A stretch of 64,000 nucleotides of DNA from positions 248,001-312,000 of the forward strand of contig JAJCYT010000030.1 of assembly GCA_029262795.1 (NCBI GenBank), written 5' to 3'. Positions 26,419 to 35,730 of the stretch are shown here, piece by piece. Below the pieces are notes generated by a model. It did no database searches, had not been told where the DNA came from, and saw only the letters and a program-made list of their open reading frames with translations. Within the stretch, counting starts at the first letter, position 1, and the number at the start of each line of letters is the position of its first letter. A program made the position numbers and the translations under genes. This DNA is from Candidatus Fraserbacteria bacterium. Lineage in GTDB: Bacteria > Bipolaricaulota > Bipolaricaulia > RBG-16-55-9 > JAJCYT01.

Positions 26419-27287
26419 ATCAAAAGACAGAGTGGAACAAGGTTTTTACCCAAGGTTGGCGTAAGTGGTACATTCCTTTTCTAATCGGTGTGGTGACGAT
26501 GGTGGTGGGATTTGTCATCGTCGCATTTCTGGCCTCACAACGAATTGAACAAATTTCTGGCTTTAACCATCCCGAAGGGGTGGTGATCGCGCCAGATGGG
26601 AATATCTATGTCACCAATCTGGGACAGCCTGGAATCAATGAAGACGGCTTTATTTCATTGGTCCAAGATAAAGAGATCTCAATATTTGCTCAAGGTTTAA
26701 ATGATCCCAGGGGCATTATCTGGGCAGGCGAACACTTCCTTGTGGCCGACGTGGCTCGCATTTGGAAGGTGTCTGAAAGCGGCAACATAGAGGCATGGGT
26801 CACCTCTAGAGATTTTCCTACCCCCCCCAAGCTTCTGAGCGATTTGGCGATTGATGAGGATGGCAATGTGTATGTGTCCGACCGTCAAAGTGGTATTGTT
26901 TTTCGCATTTCATCCAATCGGGAAGTGACCACGTTGGATTGGACACAATCCCTGCTCAGTGCCTCCAATGGTCTATTGGTTGTAGAAGAGGGGGGGGTGT
27001 TGGTCGCCGATTTTAGCCAGGGGGTGGTCTGGCGTGGCACGCCGGGTGGAGAGAGTCAACTGCTTGCTGAGGACCTGGGCAACCCCGATGGTTTGGCCCA
27101 GGACAGCGAAGGTAATCTTTACATTAGCGACGCACAGCAAGGGCGTATCTGGAAGCGTTCTGCCGATGGTCAGCAGAACGTCTTGCTCCAGGGTTTAAAG
27201 CGCCCCACCGATCTGGCACTGATTGACAATCGCCTGCTGATTGTGGAGTTGGACGCGGATCGCATCACATTTTTTAATCTGGACTAA
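26415..27287 (+). CDS. Membrane-anchored NHL/SMP-30-like beta-propeller protein
   Basis: 290 aa. A transmembrane segment at about residues 16-41 precedes an extracytoplasmic domain of repeated blades with the pattern G(x)NIYVTN / GNVYVSDRQSGIVFRI / GNLYISDAQQGRIWKR, each ending in a short arginine- or lysine-containing strand, as in NHL or gluconolactonase-like propellers. Such domains bind ligands or sit in protein complexes, sometimes as lactonases; metal ligands are not obvious here. It is the third gene of a tightly packed operon with the two barrel candidates, suggesting a shared envelope role. Confidence 0.75.
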   Translation: MNQKTEWNKVFTQGWRKWYIPFLIGVVTMVVGFVIVAFLASQRIEQISGFNHPEGVVIAPDGNIYVTNLGQPGINEDGFISLVQDKEISIFAQGLNDPRGIIWAGEHFLVADVARIWKVSESGNIEAWVTSRDFPTPPKLLSDLAIDEDGNVYVSDRQSGIVFRISSNREVTTLDWTQSLLSASNGLLVVEEGGVLVADFSQGVVWRGTPGGESQLLAEDLGNPDGLAQDSEGNLYISDAQQGRIWKRSADGQQNVLLQGLKRPTDLALIDNRLLIVELDADRITFFNLD

Positions 27288-27325
27288 ATTCTGTTCAGAA
27301 GGCCATTCAATGCCTCTTTAACTGT

Positions 27326-27354
27326 TTGACAAACTCATTGTAATCCAGTATCAT
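27326..27354 (+). promoter_or_regulatory. Sigma-70-type promoter of the heat-shock operon
   Basis: TTGACA (27326-27331) and TATCAT (27349-27354) with a 17-base spacer; the predicted transcription start is at about 27361, inside the CIRCE element. Confidence 0.8.
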
Positions 27355-27360
27355 TCCAAC

Positions 27361-27387
27361 TTAGCAGTCAATTCAATTAAGTGCTAA
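27361..27387 (+). promoter_or_regulatory. CIRCE operator
   Basis: TTAGCAGTC-N9-AAGTGCTAA. It matches the CIRCE consensus TTAGCACTC-N9-GAGTGCTAA with one deviation per arm, and lies just upstream of hrcA, whose product is the CIRCE repressor. Confidence 0.93.
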
Positions 27388-27394
27388 TTTAGCT

Positions 27395-28435
27395 ATGGAT
27401 ACTAGAAAACGTTTGGTTTTAACCGAGATCGTAGACCGATATATTAAAACAGGCATCCCTGTCAGCTCACAGCAGCTAATGACAGTGCAGGGCTTGTCCG
27501 TCAGTTCTGCCACCATTCGCAACGACATGAAGGCGTTGGAACAGTCGGGCCATATTCAAAAGCCATATGCCTCTGCCGGTCGCGTGCCCTCTCAGGTGGG
27601 CTACCGTTACTTTGCCGATTGGCTGTTGGAGTTGGGTGAACTGTCCCATCACGAAAATTTTGCAGTGATGGAAAGTTATGAATTCCGCCAACAGGAAATC
27701 GAAAGCCTCTTAAATCGTACAGCATTATTGCTGGCGAGCCTGACTGGACTACTCGGATTTGTGTTGACGCCAAAGTTGGAAGACACACAACTCAAACACA
27801 TTTCTCTGGTCAAGGTCGATGAAGACACTGTGCTGGCCATGGTGGTGTCTGATTTGGGCATGGTGGAAAGCCGCTTTATCCGCGCCAGCTTGAGTGAAAT
27901 GCAGCTCAACGAAATCAACGCCTTGTTGCAAAATCAGCTTCAAGGGTTGTCGCTGGAAGAAATTCGTGCACGGGTCAAACAGTTTTTTGAGCTGGAAACG
28001 GGCGATTGGGTCAACCCCCATATTCGTGCCGCGTTCACGTTGTTGCGTGAAATCATTGATTTGCGCACCGCACAGCGCCTGTCGTTGGAAGGCATTATTA
28101 ATTTATTGCGGCGCGTGTTTGACGATCAATCCAGCGAGGATCGTGCCCGTGAACTGTTGGGGGTGCTTGAAGACCAAAGCGCCTTGATTGATTCGCTCAA
28201 AGACGTACCTGCCTCAGATCAGGTGCAGGTTTTAATAGGTACACAAAATAAATTAAGTGAATTGAAGGACTACAGCATGGTGTTTATGGGGTATGGCTAC
28301 TCAGGTATTTTAGGTGTACTGGGCCCCATGCGTATGGATTACGGGCGTTGTTTTTCCGCCACCCAATATGTGGGCAATCGCCTGCGCACCATTCTCACCT
28401 TGAGCGAACGCTCTCCGGAGGTGCCGTTGCAATGA
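27395..28435 (+). CDS. hrcA: Heat-inducible transcription repressor HrcA
   Basis: 346 aa repressor that binds CIRCE and is released on heat shock. The N-terminal winged helix includes GIPVSSQQL, SSATIRNDMKALEQSG and the typical PYASAGRVPSQVGYRYFAD. The C-terminal region has the dimerisation and GAF-like parts (DYSMVFMGYGYSGILGVLGPMRMDYGR). First gene of the hrcA-grpE-dnaK-dnaJ operon. The ATG has no clear ribosome site and lies 34 bases after the predicted transcription start, so the repressor may be made weakly. Confidence 0.96.
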   Translation: MDTRKRLVLTEIVDRYIKTGIPVSSQQLMTVQGLSVSSATIRNDMKALEQSGHIQKPYASAGRVPSQVGYRYFADWLLELGELSHHENFAVMESYEFRQQEIESLLNRTALLLASLTGLLGFVLTPKLEDTQLKHISLVKVDEDTVLAMVVSDLGMVESRFIRASLSEMQLNEINALLQNQLQGLSLEEIRARVKQFFELETGDWVNPHIRAAFTLLREIIDLRTAQRLSLEGIINLLRRVFDDQSSEDRARELLGVLEDQSALIDSLKDVPASDQVQVLIGTQNKLSELKDYSMVFMGYGYSGILGVLGPMRMDYGRCFSATQYVGNRLRTILTLSERSPEVPLQ

Positions 28436-29082
28436 ATGAAGAAACTGAAAAAGATTTACAAACTGAAACTGAAGACACCTTAAAGCACGCAGAGGCTGAA
28501 ACTTCGCATGATGAAGAAGCTGAAACCCCTGAGGTGGTTGAAGAGGGAACTTCAGGCCAAGAGGACCCAAGCTTTGAGGCCCAACTTGAAGCCAAAGAAC
28601 TTGAGATTAAAGAACTGACAGATCGATTGATGCGTGCCCAGGCTGATTTTCAGAACTACAAAAAGCGCAAGGAAAAAGAACAAGCTGAAGTCTTTATGCA
28701 AATTGAAGATCGCTTGATCAAAGAATTTTTACCGTTATTTGACGATTATCAACGTGCTTTTGAAGTGTATGAAAACGATCAAAAGCAAGATGCCTTGATC
28801 GAAGGCATGGAGCGTATTTTTGCAAAATTCAAGGACTTTTTTGAGTCCAAAGAGATTCAGTCCGTGGAAACAGTGGGGCAAAAGTTTGACCCTGCTTTCC
28901 ACGAAGTGTTGCTGGCTGTGGAATCGGATGGCGATCCAAACATCGTTTTGGACGAGTACGAAAGAGGCTACATACGTCAAGGCCGCCTTTTGCGTGCAGC
29001 TCGCGTGACCGTGAGCAAACCACCAGCAGTAGAGTCTCAACCTGAAAACGAGGAAAACAATGAAAGTGAAAAGGAGTCTTAA
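28432..29082 (+). CDS. grpE: Nucleotide exchange factor GrpE
   Basis: 216 aa. ATG at 28432 overlaps the hrcA stop (ATGA) and has GGAGG about 10 bases upstream. An acidic, disordered N-terminal part of about 45 residues leads into a long coiled coil (QLEAKELEIKELTDRLMRAQADFQNYKKRKEKE), then the beta domain with VGQKFDPAFHEVLLAVES and RGYIRQGRLLRAARVTVSK. It exchanges ADP on DnaK and acts as a thermosensor. It ends directly before dnaK. Confidence 0.96.
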   Translation: MNEETEKDLQTETEDTLKHAEAETSHDEEAETPEVVEEGTSGQEDPSFEAQLEAKELEIKELTDRLMRAQADFQNYKKRKEKEQAEVFMQIEDRLIKEFLPLFDDYQRAFEVYENDQKQDALIEGMERIFAKFKDFFESKEIQSVETVGQKFDPAFHEVLLAVESDGDPNIVLDEYERGYIRQGRLLRAARVTVSKPPAVESQPENEENNESEKES

Positions 29083-30966
29083 ATGGCTAAAGAAAAAATT
29101 GTAGGCATTGACTTAGGGACTTCGATGTCGGCGATTGCCATCATGGAAGGCGGCAAACCAGAAATTTTGCCCAACGCAGAAGGCGAGCGCATCACCCCAT
29201 CGGTGGTGGCATTTACCGATGATGGCGAACGACTGGTGGGCACATTGGCCCGTCGTCAGGCAGCCACCAATCCACTTAATACAGTGATGGAAATCAAACG
29301 CCATATGGGCTCTGATTATCGCGCCAAGGTGTCTGGCAAAGATTATTCTGCCGAAGAAATTTCCGCGATGGTGTTGAGCAAACTCAAGGCCGATGCAGAA
29401 GACCGCCTGGGCGGCAAAGTTGAAAAAGCTGTCATTACCTGTCCGGCTTACTTTAACAACATGCAGCGACAGTCCACCAAAGACGCTGGCAAAATTGCAG
29501 GTCTGGATGTGGCTCGCATTATTAACGAACCCACCGCAGCCAGTTTGGCCTATGGGCTAGATAAAGAAAAAGACCAGCGTATTCTGGTGTACGACCTGGG
29601 CGGTGGCACGTTTGATATTTCTATTCTGGAAATCGGTGACGGTGTGTTTGAAGTAATTTCCACCGGCGGTGATTCCATGCTCGGCGGCAAAGACTTTGAT
29701 GACCGCGTGATGGAATGGCTGATTGCCGAATTCAAAGGCGAATCAGGCATTGACTTAAACAATGATCCCAATGCGTTGCAGCGCATCAAAGATGCCGCTG
29801 AAACGGCCAAGAAAGAATTGTCTGCCAAGAAAGAAGCCTTGATCAGCTTGCCTTATTTGACCGCCGATCAAAATGGTCCTAAGCATTTGGAGCGTCGTTT
29901 GAGTCGCGCCAAATTTGAAGGCTTGATCAACAACCATTTGGAACGCTCAATGCAGTTGGTTGAAAGCGTACTCAAAGATGGAAAAATGGGTGCCAAAGAT
30001 GTGGACCAAGTGGTGCTCGTTGGCGGTTCCACCCGCATTCCAAAGGTACATGAGTTAGTGGAACAACTGCTCCCAGGCAAGATCAACAAAGAAATTAACC
30101 CCGATGAAGTGGTCGCCTTAGGTGCTGCCATCCAGGGTGGTGTGCTTGCTGGTGAAGTGGATCAAATTGTGTTGCTCGACGTGACGCCACTGAGCTTGTC
30201 TATCGAAACTTTGGGTGGTGTTGCCACGCCATTGATTGAACGAAATACCACCATTCCTACGGAAAAAACCAAAACATTCACCACCGCCGAAGATGGTCAG
30301 ACCACCGTGGACATTCACGTGGTTCAGGGTGAGCGTAAGTTGGCTACCGACAACAAGAGCCTGGGCATGTTTAAGCTCGGCGGCATTGCGCCAGCCCCAC
30401 GCGGCGTGCCTCAGGTGGATGTGGGCTTTAACATTGATGCAGATGGTATTCTTAACGTCAATGCCACGGACAAAGGCACTGGCAAATCGTCCAGTATCCA
30501 GATCAAGGAAAGCTCCCGTCTCAGTGATGAGGAAATCAAGCGTATGCAGGCTGAAGCCGAAAGTCATGCAGAAGAAGACAAAAAACGCTTGGAAAATATC
30601 GAAGCCCGCAACCAGGCAGATCAAGCCGTGTACCAGACTGAAAAAATGTTAGAAGAACACGGTGACAAAGTGGGCGACGATATCAAGAAGCAAATTCAAG
30701 ACAAGGCTGATGTGTTGAAAAACCTGATCGAACAGGAAGCCGACGCTGGCGATCTCAATCGCGCCATGGAAGAATTGCAACAGGCTTCGATGGAACTGGG
30801 CAAGAAAATCTATGAAGAGCAAGGTGCTGCTGAAGCCGGTGCCGATGCTGAGACACAAAGCGACACCTCCGGCGAAGATGCCAGCGAAAACGGCGCTTCG
30901 GACAGCGAACCTGAAGTGATTGATGCTGAATATGTGTCCGACGATGAAGAAAAGAAAGAAGAATAA
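29083..30966 (+). CDS. dnaK: Chaperone DnaK (Hsp70)
   Basis: 627 aa. AAAAGGAG precedes the ATG. The nucleotide-binding domain has [16 protein letters not shown] and [15 protein letters not shown]; the substrate-binding domain runs from about 380, and the C terminus ends in a disordered acidic tail with EVIDAEYV. Two oddities: the phosphate-binding loop reads [11 protein letters not shown] where nearly all DnaK proteins have DLGTTNS, and the region after IKRHMG is short ([18 protein letters not shown]), lacking the insert of about 23 residues found in Gram-negative DnaK. Third gene of the CIRCE-controlled operon. Confidence 0.97.
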   Translation: MAKEKIVGIDLGTSMSAIAIMEGGKPEILPNAEGERITPSVVAFTDDGERLVGTLARRQAATNPLNTVMEIKRHMGSDYRAKVSGKDYSAEEISAMVLSKLKADAEDRLGGKVEKAVITCPAYFNNMQRQSTKDAGKIAGLDVARIINEPTAASLAYGLDKEKDQRILVYDLGGGTFDISILEIGDGVFEVISTGGDSMLGGKDFDDRVMEWLIAEFKGESGIDLNNDPNALQRIKDAAETAKKELSAKKEALISLPYLTADQNGPKHLERRLSRAKFEGLINNHLERSMQLVESVLKDGKMGAKDVDQVVLVGGSTRIPKVHELVEQLLPGKINKEINPDEVVALGAAIQGGVLAGEVDQIVLLDVTPLSLSIETLGGVATPLIERNTTIPTEKTKTFTTAEDGQTTVDIHVVQGERKLATDNKSLGMFKLGGIAPAPRGVPQVDVGFNIDADGILNVNATDKGTGKSSSIQIKESSRLSDEEIKRMQAEAESHAEEDKKRLENIEARNQADQAVYQTEKMLEEHGDKVGDDIKKQIQDKADVLKNLIEQEADAGDLNRAMEELQQASMELGKKIYEEQGAAEAGADAETQSDTSGEDASENGASDSEPEVIDAEYVSDDEEKKEE

Positions 30967-30979
30967 TTATTGAAGTTGT

Positions 30980-31013
30980 CTGGTGGGTTCCAATCCATTT
31001 TGGACCCCACCAG
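30980..31013 (+). terminator. Hairpin between dnaK and dnaJ
   Basis: A 14-base stem (30980-30993 with 31000-31013) with one mismatch and a 6-base loop lies 13 bases after the dnaK stop. No T run follows, so it probably limits rather than stops transcription into dnaJ, or stabilises the upstream mRNA. Confidence 0.5.
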
Positions 31014-31046
31014 TATTAAATCGTCAGAATTGTAAAGGAAAGACCA

Positions 31047-32141
31047 TTGGCCAAACGTGACTACTATGAAGCTTTAGAGGTAGAAAAAACTGCCTCTGCT
31101 GATGAAATTAAAAAAGCCTATCGCAAGCTTGCCAAGCAATATCACCCTGACTTGAACAAAGAGCAGGGCAGCGCGGAGCGTTTTAAAGAAGCCTCCGAGG
31201 CCTATGAAATTCTCAGCGATCCTAACAAGCGCGCTCAGTACGACCGTTTTGGCCATGCAGGCCCTGATCAGCAATTTGATTTTGGCAATGTCGATTTCCG
31301 TAATGCCCGTGAAACTTTTGAAGAATTTGGCTTTGGCGGCCTGGACAGCATTTTCGATATGTTTTTTGGTCAGGGTGGCGGGCAGACCAATCAGCAAACC
31401 AAAACCCGTTTGCGCCGTGGCAATGATTTAGAGTACCGTATCCGCATCACCTTGGAAGATGCGGCGTTTGGCACCAAGATGAAAGTCACCATCCCTCGTT
31501 TCATTTCCTGCGGTGAATGCAAAGGGTCAGGCGCAGAGCCAGGGTCTACTGTACGTGTTTGTACCACCTGCAACGGGCATGGTGAATTGCAATATCAACA
31601 ACGCACCCTGCTTGGCAGCTTTGTCAATATTCGGCCTTGCGAACGCTGTGAAGGCAGTGGCGAAATTGTGGAGAATCCTTGCCATAATTGTCACGGACAC
31701 GGACGCCGCAAAGAAGAAAGTCAAGTATCTATTAATATCCCGTCTGGCGTGGATACCGGCTCCCGCTTGCGCTTAAAGGGTGCTGGCAATGCAGGATTGG
31801 CGGGTGGCGAATCCGGCGATCTTTACATTGTGGTGCAAGTGGTCCCGCACGAACGTTTCAAACGTGAAGGTGACGATTTACAGTGTGACCTCAACATCCC
31901 ATTTACGACAGCAGCCTTGGGTGGCCAAGTCACCGTTGCAACTCTCGATGGAGAAGAAAAATTAAAAATCCCCACAGGCACGCAACCTGGCACCACTTTC
32001 CGGCTCAAAGGTAAAGGCATCGCCCATATTCGTGGCACAGGCCACGGTGATCTGTTTGCCAGAGTCAATGTGGAAGTGCCAAAGAAACTCAACGCCAAAC
32101 AGAAAAAAGCACTCAAAGACTTGGAAACACTCGAAATATAA
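31047..32141 (+). CDS. dnaJ: Chaperone DnaJ (Hsp40)
   Basis: 364 aa co-chaperone. The start codon is TTG at 31047, with AAAGGAA upstream and the universal N terminus AKRDYYEALEV following. J domain residues 1-70 with HPD in QYHPDLN; a Gly/Phe region (FGGLDSIFDMFFGQGGGQ); four zinc-binding CxxCxGxG repeats CGECKGSG, CTTCNGHG, CERCEGSG, CHNCHGHG; and the C-terminal beta domains with RLKGAGNAG and GTQPGTTFRLKGKGI. The rare start codon and the hairpin upstream both point to lower DnaJ than DnaK output. Confidence 0.96.
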   Translation: MAKRDYYEALEVEKTASADEIKKAYRKLAKQYHPDLNKEQGSAERFKEASEAYEILSDPNKRAQYDRFGHAGPDQQFDFGNVDFRNARETFEEFGFGGLDSIFDMFFGQGGGQTNQQTKTRLRRGNDLEYRIRITLEDAAFGTKMKVTIPRFISCGECKGSGAEPGSTVRVCTTCNGHGELQYQQRTLLGSFVNIRPCERCEGSGEIVENPCHNCHGHGRRKEESQVSINIPSGVDTGSRLRLKGAGNAGLAGGESGDLYIVVQVVPHERFKREGDDLQCDLNIPFTTAALGGQVTVATLDGEEKLKIPTGTQPGTTFRLKGKGIAHIRGTGHGDLFARVNVEVPKKLNAKQKKALKDLETLEI

Positions 32142-32201
32142 GCTTTCCATTCTGAACGATTCTCGCTACATTGGTCCCCTACTTTGTGAAAGGGGATTGC
32201 A

Positions 32202-32726
32202 ATGAACCAAAAATTTTATCACATCACACCTGAAGAAGGGATCCACCCTCAAATCAGTATGTTTTTAAAGATGCTGGATGATGGGACACGTGAGTGGACA
32301 GATTACCTGGAAGACATCTCTGAGGATGCGATCGTCTGGCAGCCTTATCCAGATGCACACAGCATTGGAGCCGTCATGTTGCACATTGCCAATGTGGAAG
32401 CCAGCTGGATTCAACGAATTATCTTGGGGCAAGAGCGTGATCCAGAAGAGTTGAAAACCCTCATGTCTGAAGAAACAGATTTCAATGGCGAGAAATGGCC
32501 CACGCCACCAAGGAAATCGTTGAGTTGGTATTTTGAACAACTTCAAAAAGTTCGCGATAAGACACACAAACTTGTTCGAGATTTTGAGGAACCTGAAAAA
32601 GTGGTCACTTACGTGGACACCGACTTTACGATCAATTGGATTCTTCACCACGTGGTCACACACGAAGCTTATCATGGCGGCCAAATCAACTTGTTGGCCA
32701 TTCAATACAAAAACCTGAACACCTAG
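32202..32726 (+). CDS. DinB-like metal-binding four-helix protein
   Basis: 174 aa DinB/YfiT-superfamily protein. The three metal-ligand histidines are visible: H61 (AVMLHIANVEASWI) and H154/H158 (LHHVVTHEAYHGGQI). Members bind Ni, Zn or Fe and include bacillithiol and mycothiol S-transferases, but many have no known reaction. AGGGG precedes the start. The MFS gene follows after 30 bases and may be co-transcribed. Confidence 0.85.
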   Translation: MNQKFYHITPEEGIHPQISMFLKMLDDGTREWTDYLEDISEDAIVWQPYPDAHSIGAVMLHIANVEASWIQRIILGQERDPEELKTLMSEETDFNGEKWPTPPRKSLSWYFEQLQKVRDKTHKLVRDFEEPEKVVTYVDTDFTINWILHHVVTHEAYHGGQINLLAIQYKNLNT

Positions 32727-32756
32727 AAAAATTTTCTGAAATACTCAGAGGGTCTT

Positions 32757-34010
32757 ATGTTTGCATCAAACTCGAAAACTTATTTCAATCGCTTTCGAGG
32801 CTTTTCACGCAACGCCAAGCTGTTGTTGCTGAGTGCTTTTTTTGGCAGCATTGGGCCGTCCGTGATCTGGTTGATGCTGAACTTTTATTTTCAAGCACTC
32901 AATTACAACGACACCTTCATTGGTTGGCTTAACGCCGTTCCCTTTTTAACCACGGCAATCAGCGGGATTCCCATCGGCATGATGAGTGATCGTCTGCCAC
33001 GCAAAATGATGCTGATCTTGTCTGCAATATTGATTGCCACAGGTAACCTCGGTATTGCATTTTGGGCCGCACCCGAATGGTTGATTTTCTTCAGTGTCTT
33101 GGTTGGTTTGGGCTTTACCACCTTGATGGCAAACACTGCCCCATTTTTGGCAGAGAACAGTTCCAATCAACAGCGAACCGTTATCTTTAGTTTTCAGGCC
33201 GCATTGATCACGGCAACAGGGTTCATAGGCAGTTTGCTTGGCGGACATTTTCCCGAATTGTTCTCAATGTGGTTTGGCGGACAGCCTCAGGGCATTTGGC
33301 CACTTCGCTGGACGTTGGGGCTGGTTGCAGGGTTACAACTTATCGCAATTTTTCCATTGATGTTCATTTCTTCAACACATCAAAAGGTTGAAAAACAACA
33401 ATGGAAACTGGCACACCCAAAGTTATTCATTACTATGTTGTTGCCCCCCATGCTGATTGGCTTTGGCGCAGGTCAAACCATGCCCTTTCTAAATCTATTC
33501 ATCGAAGGAAAATTCAATACGTCTTTTGAAGAATTGGGCTGGTTGTTTGCTGTGTCTTCATTGGTCACTGCTTTGGGTATTTTACTCCAACCGTTATTGG
33601 CAGATCGTTTTGGTAAGATTAAATCTGTTATCATTGTCCAAATCATTTCCTTGCCCTTTTTGTTTATGCTGGGTTTTTCTCCACTCTTTTTTCTGGCAGC
33701 CATCGCCATGTTGGTACGCGGCATGTTGATGAACATGGCCAATCCTGTGTATATGGCGTTTTGTATGGAACAGCTTTCCAAGCGAGAACGGGCCACATTT
33801 TCCGGCGCGTATGAAGTGGTGTGGAGTGTGGGGTGGGCCAGCAGTTCAGCTTTTTCAGGGTGGTGGCGGGATCAGGTAGGGTTTGAAACTGGATTTAATA
33901 CAGCTTTTATCATTATGTCTTTATGTTATATTCTGGCAACCATTTTGCTCTACGCTTTCTTTGGAAACCATGAAAAAGCGGCTTTAAATCGTAAGATGTT
34001 TCCAAGCTAA
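32757..34010 (+). CDS. Major facilitator superfamily transporter
   Basis: 417 aa with twelve predicted membrane helices. The loop between helices 2 and 3 carries IPIGMMSDRLPRKMMLI, the MFS motif A (GxxxDRxxRR) in degenerate form, and the equivalent loop in the second half reads PLLADRFGKIKSVI. The central loop (about residue 200-225) is short. The family exports drugs or takes up small solutes; the substrate cannot be told from sequence. AGAGGG lies just before the start. Confidence 0.9.
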   Translation: MFASNSKTYFNRFRGFSRNAKLLLLSAFFGSIGPSVIWLMLNFYFQALNYNDTFIGWLNAVPFLTTAISGIPIGMMSDRLPRKMMLILSAILIATGNLGIAFWAAPEWLIFFSVLVGLGFTTLMANTAPFLAENSSNQQRTVIFSFQAALITATGFIGSLLGGHFPELFSMWFGGQPQGIWPLRWTLGLVAGLQLIAIFPLMFISSTHQKVEKQQWKLAHPKLFITMLLPPMLIGFGAGQTMPFLNLFIEGKFNTSFEELGWLFAVSSLVTALGILLQPLLADRFGKIKSVIIVQIISLPFLFMLGFSPLFFLAAIAMLVRGMLMNMANPVYMAFCMEQLSKRERATFSGAYEVVWSVGWASSSAFSGWWRDQVGFETGFNTAFIIMSLCYILATILLYAFFGNHEKAALNRKMFPS

Positions 34011-34069
34011 CCGCCCACCCAAGAATGATACTTTAGAAAACCTATAAGAAAGAATTAAGTTAGTTAAAT

Positions 34070-34140
34070 CAGAACTTACTCACGCAGGTAAATCGTAGCC
34101 CCCTTTAGAAAAGGGGTTGGGGGATTTGAAGCTTTTTATA
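34070..34140 (+). repeat. Interspersed palindromic repeat, copy 1
   Basis: AATCGTAGCCCCCTTT, then AAAAGGGGTTGGGGGAT and TTGAAGC. It shares its order of elements with the copies at 37.46, 40.77 and 43.49 kb. The C and G runs pair into a short hairpin. Confidence 0.75.
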
Positions 34141-34150
34141 GTTGATGTAT

Positions 34151-34561
34151 TTATTTATTGTTTTTTGAAAAAGATTCCTTAAATACATCAGGCATTCGAG
34201 TGGGCCTGCCGTTGTTGCCCATAAACAGAAACTCCATTTGTGCTGTAAGGACAAGCGTGCCATCTTTTTTGTGAACTTCAAAGTCCATCAGGCAAGTGGC
34301 GCGTCGAACTTCGGCCATCGTGGTTTTGATGATGAGCACATCATCAGCAAAAGAGGGCGAACGATAGCGAACATTGGCTTCGACCACCACAGGAAACGCA
34401 CCAATTTTTTTGAAATCGTTGAAGCTCATACCCACTTGCCTAAGCATATCGCTGCGCGCTGCTTCGAGATAATTTAGGTAAACGGCGTTGTTGACGTGAC
34501 CATAAGAATCCAGTTCATAAGAACGCACGATGACGCTGGTTTCAAACGTGTTTTTGCTCAC
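34151..34561 (-). CDS. Acyl-CoA thioesterase, 4HBT/YbgC type
   Basis: 136 aa hotdog-fold protein. The signature YELDSYGHVNNAVYLNYLEAAR contains the catalytic aspartate (D18 in my count) and the conserved HVNN. It should hydrolyse acyl-CoA or acyl-carrier thioesters in the cytoplasm. The start is GTG at 34561, overlapping the stop of the upstream peptidase gene (GTGA), so the two are translationally coupled. Beta strands VRYRSPSFADDVLIIKTTM and LVLTAQMEFLFM fit the fold. Confidence 0.88.
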   Translation of the reverse strand: MSKNTFETSVIVRSYELDSYGHVNNAVYLNYLEAARSDMLRQVGMSFNDFKKIGAFPVVVEANVRYRSPSFADDVLIIKTTMAEVRRATCLMDFEVHKKDGTLVLTAQMEFLFMGNNGRPTRMPDVFKESFSKNNK

Positions 34562-35613
34562 GAACCGAACCTTTTCGGCGCTTGCTGAACAAATGCTTTG
34601 GTCACTTGAACCGTTTGCTCAAAGTCTGTCAAACGCATCATCGACAATGGCGCATGGATGTAGCGGCAAGGCACACTGATGATGCCAGTCATCACCCCTT
34701 CACGGCTTTCATGAATTGCTCCAGCATCGGTGCCGCCATACAAAGGCGTTTTATGCTGATAGGGGAGGTTGAGGTTTTGAGCTAGCTCTTCCAAGAAAAT
34801 CACCATCTCACGCGGCACGATGAAGCTTCGATCTCCAATGCTGATGGCTGGCCCTTTGCCCATCTGTGTTGGCTGTTTGTTGGGTGGCACACCAGGAACA
34901 TCGGCAGCAATTGTGCCTTCCAATGCCAATGCGATATCTGGCTGGATTTGATACGCTGCCGTACGTGCGCCTCGAAGTCCAATTTCTTCACGGACCACAA
35001 AAGCCACAGCAAGCGTCCAGGGCAGGTTTTCATGTTGAAGTTGTTGCAATGCTTGCACGGCCACCGCACAACCAGCACGATCATCAAACGCTTTTCCAGT
35101 CAGCGTATTTGAATTCACTTGCTGGAACGGATATTCAATCACAGCAGGGTCGCCTACATGAAAGTTTAACGCTTCAATCTCTTTGGCAGAATCCACTCCT
35201 ACATCGACAAACAAATCGACGAGTTCTATAGATTTGTGACGTTCTTCTGCTGTCAAAATATGTGGTGGAGCAGAACCAATGATGCCTCGAACCTTTTCGC
35301 CACTTCGGATTTGAATCGAGACCGCATGAGACGGAAGGATGCGAGCATCCCAGCCGCCCAGTGGGGCCAGTCGTAAAAAGCCGTTTTCTTCGATATGGCT
35401 AATCATAAAACCCACCTCATCCATGTGGGCATCCAACATAATTTTTCGCGTGGATTGGCCGTGGCGGATCGCAATTAAATTGCCCAATGCATCAACCTGC
35501 ACCTCATCAACCAATGGCTTGACCAGACCACGAAGTGTTTCACGAACTTCGGTTTCAAATCCGGATGGGCCAAATGTGGCTGATAACGTTTTGAGCAAGT
35601 CGATGGTGTTCAT
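34558..35613 (-). CDS. M42 family metallo-aminopeptidase
   Basis: 351 aa. The frame is open to 35658, but ATG at 35613 has GGGGGG just before it and the M42 N terminus MNTIDLLKTLSATFGPSGFE follows. Metal ligands and catalytic residues are visible: H in MLDAHMDEVGFM, D in GKAFDDRAGCAV, the EE pair in VVREEIGLRGA, D in GGTDAGAIHESREG, and H in CRYIHAPLSMM. These enzymes are cytoplasmic, form dodecamers and trim peptides; some relatives are cellulase-like. Co-transcribed with the thioesterase. Confidence 0.92.
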   Translation of the reverse strand: MNTIDLLKTLSATFGPSGFETEVRETLRGLVKPLVDEVQVDALGNLIAIRHGQSTRKIMLDAHMDEVGFMISHIEENGFLRLAPLGGWDARILPSHAVSIQIRSGEKVRGIIGSAPPHILTAEERHKSIELVDLFVDVGVDSAKEIEALNFHVGDPAVIEYPFQQVNSNTLTGKAFDDRAGCAVAVQALQQLQHENLPWTLAVAFVVREEIGLRGARTAAYQIQPDIALALEGTIAADVPGVPPNKQPTQMGKGPAISIGDRSFIVPREMVIFLEELAQNLNLPYQHKTPLYGGTDAGAIHESREGVMTGIISVPCRYIHAPLSMMRLTDFEQTVQVTKAFVQQAPKRFGS

Positions 35614-35730
35614 CTGCCCCCCTGCGATGATTGGCGTTAAATCATTCCAAAAACGCAAGCCATTATAAGATGGCCTTTTATTCCCGCCAGCAGACTTGTT
35701 ATTACAAAGTGGGTGCGTAAAATCGGATGT

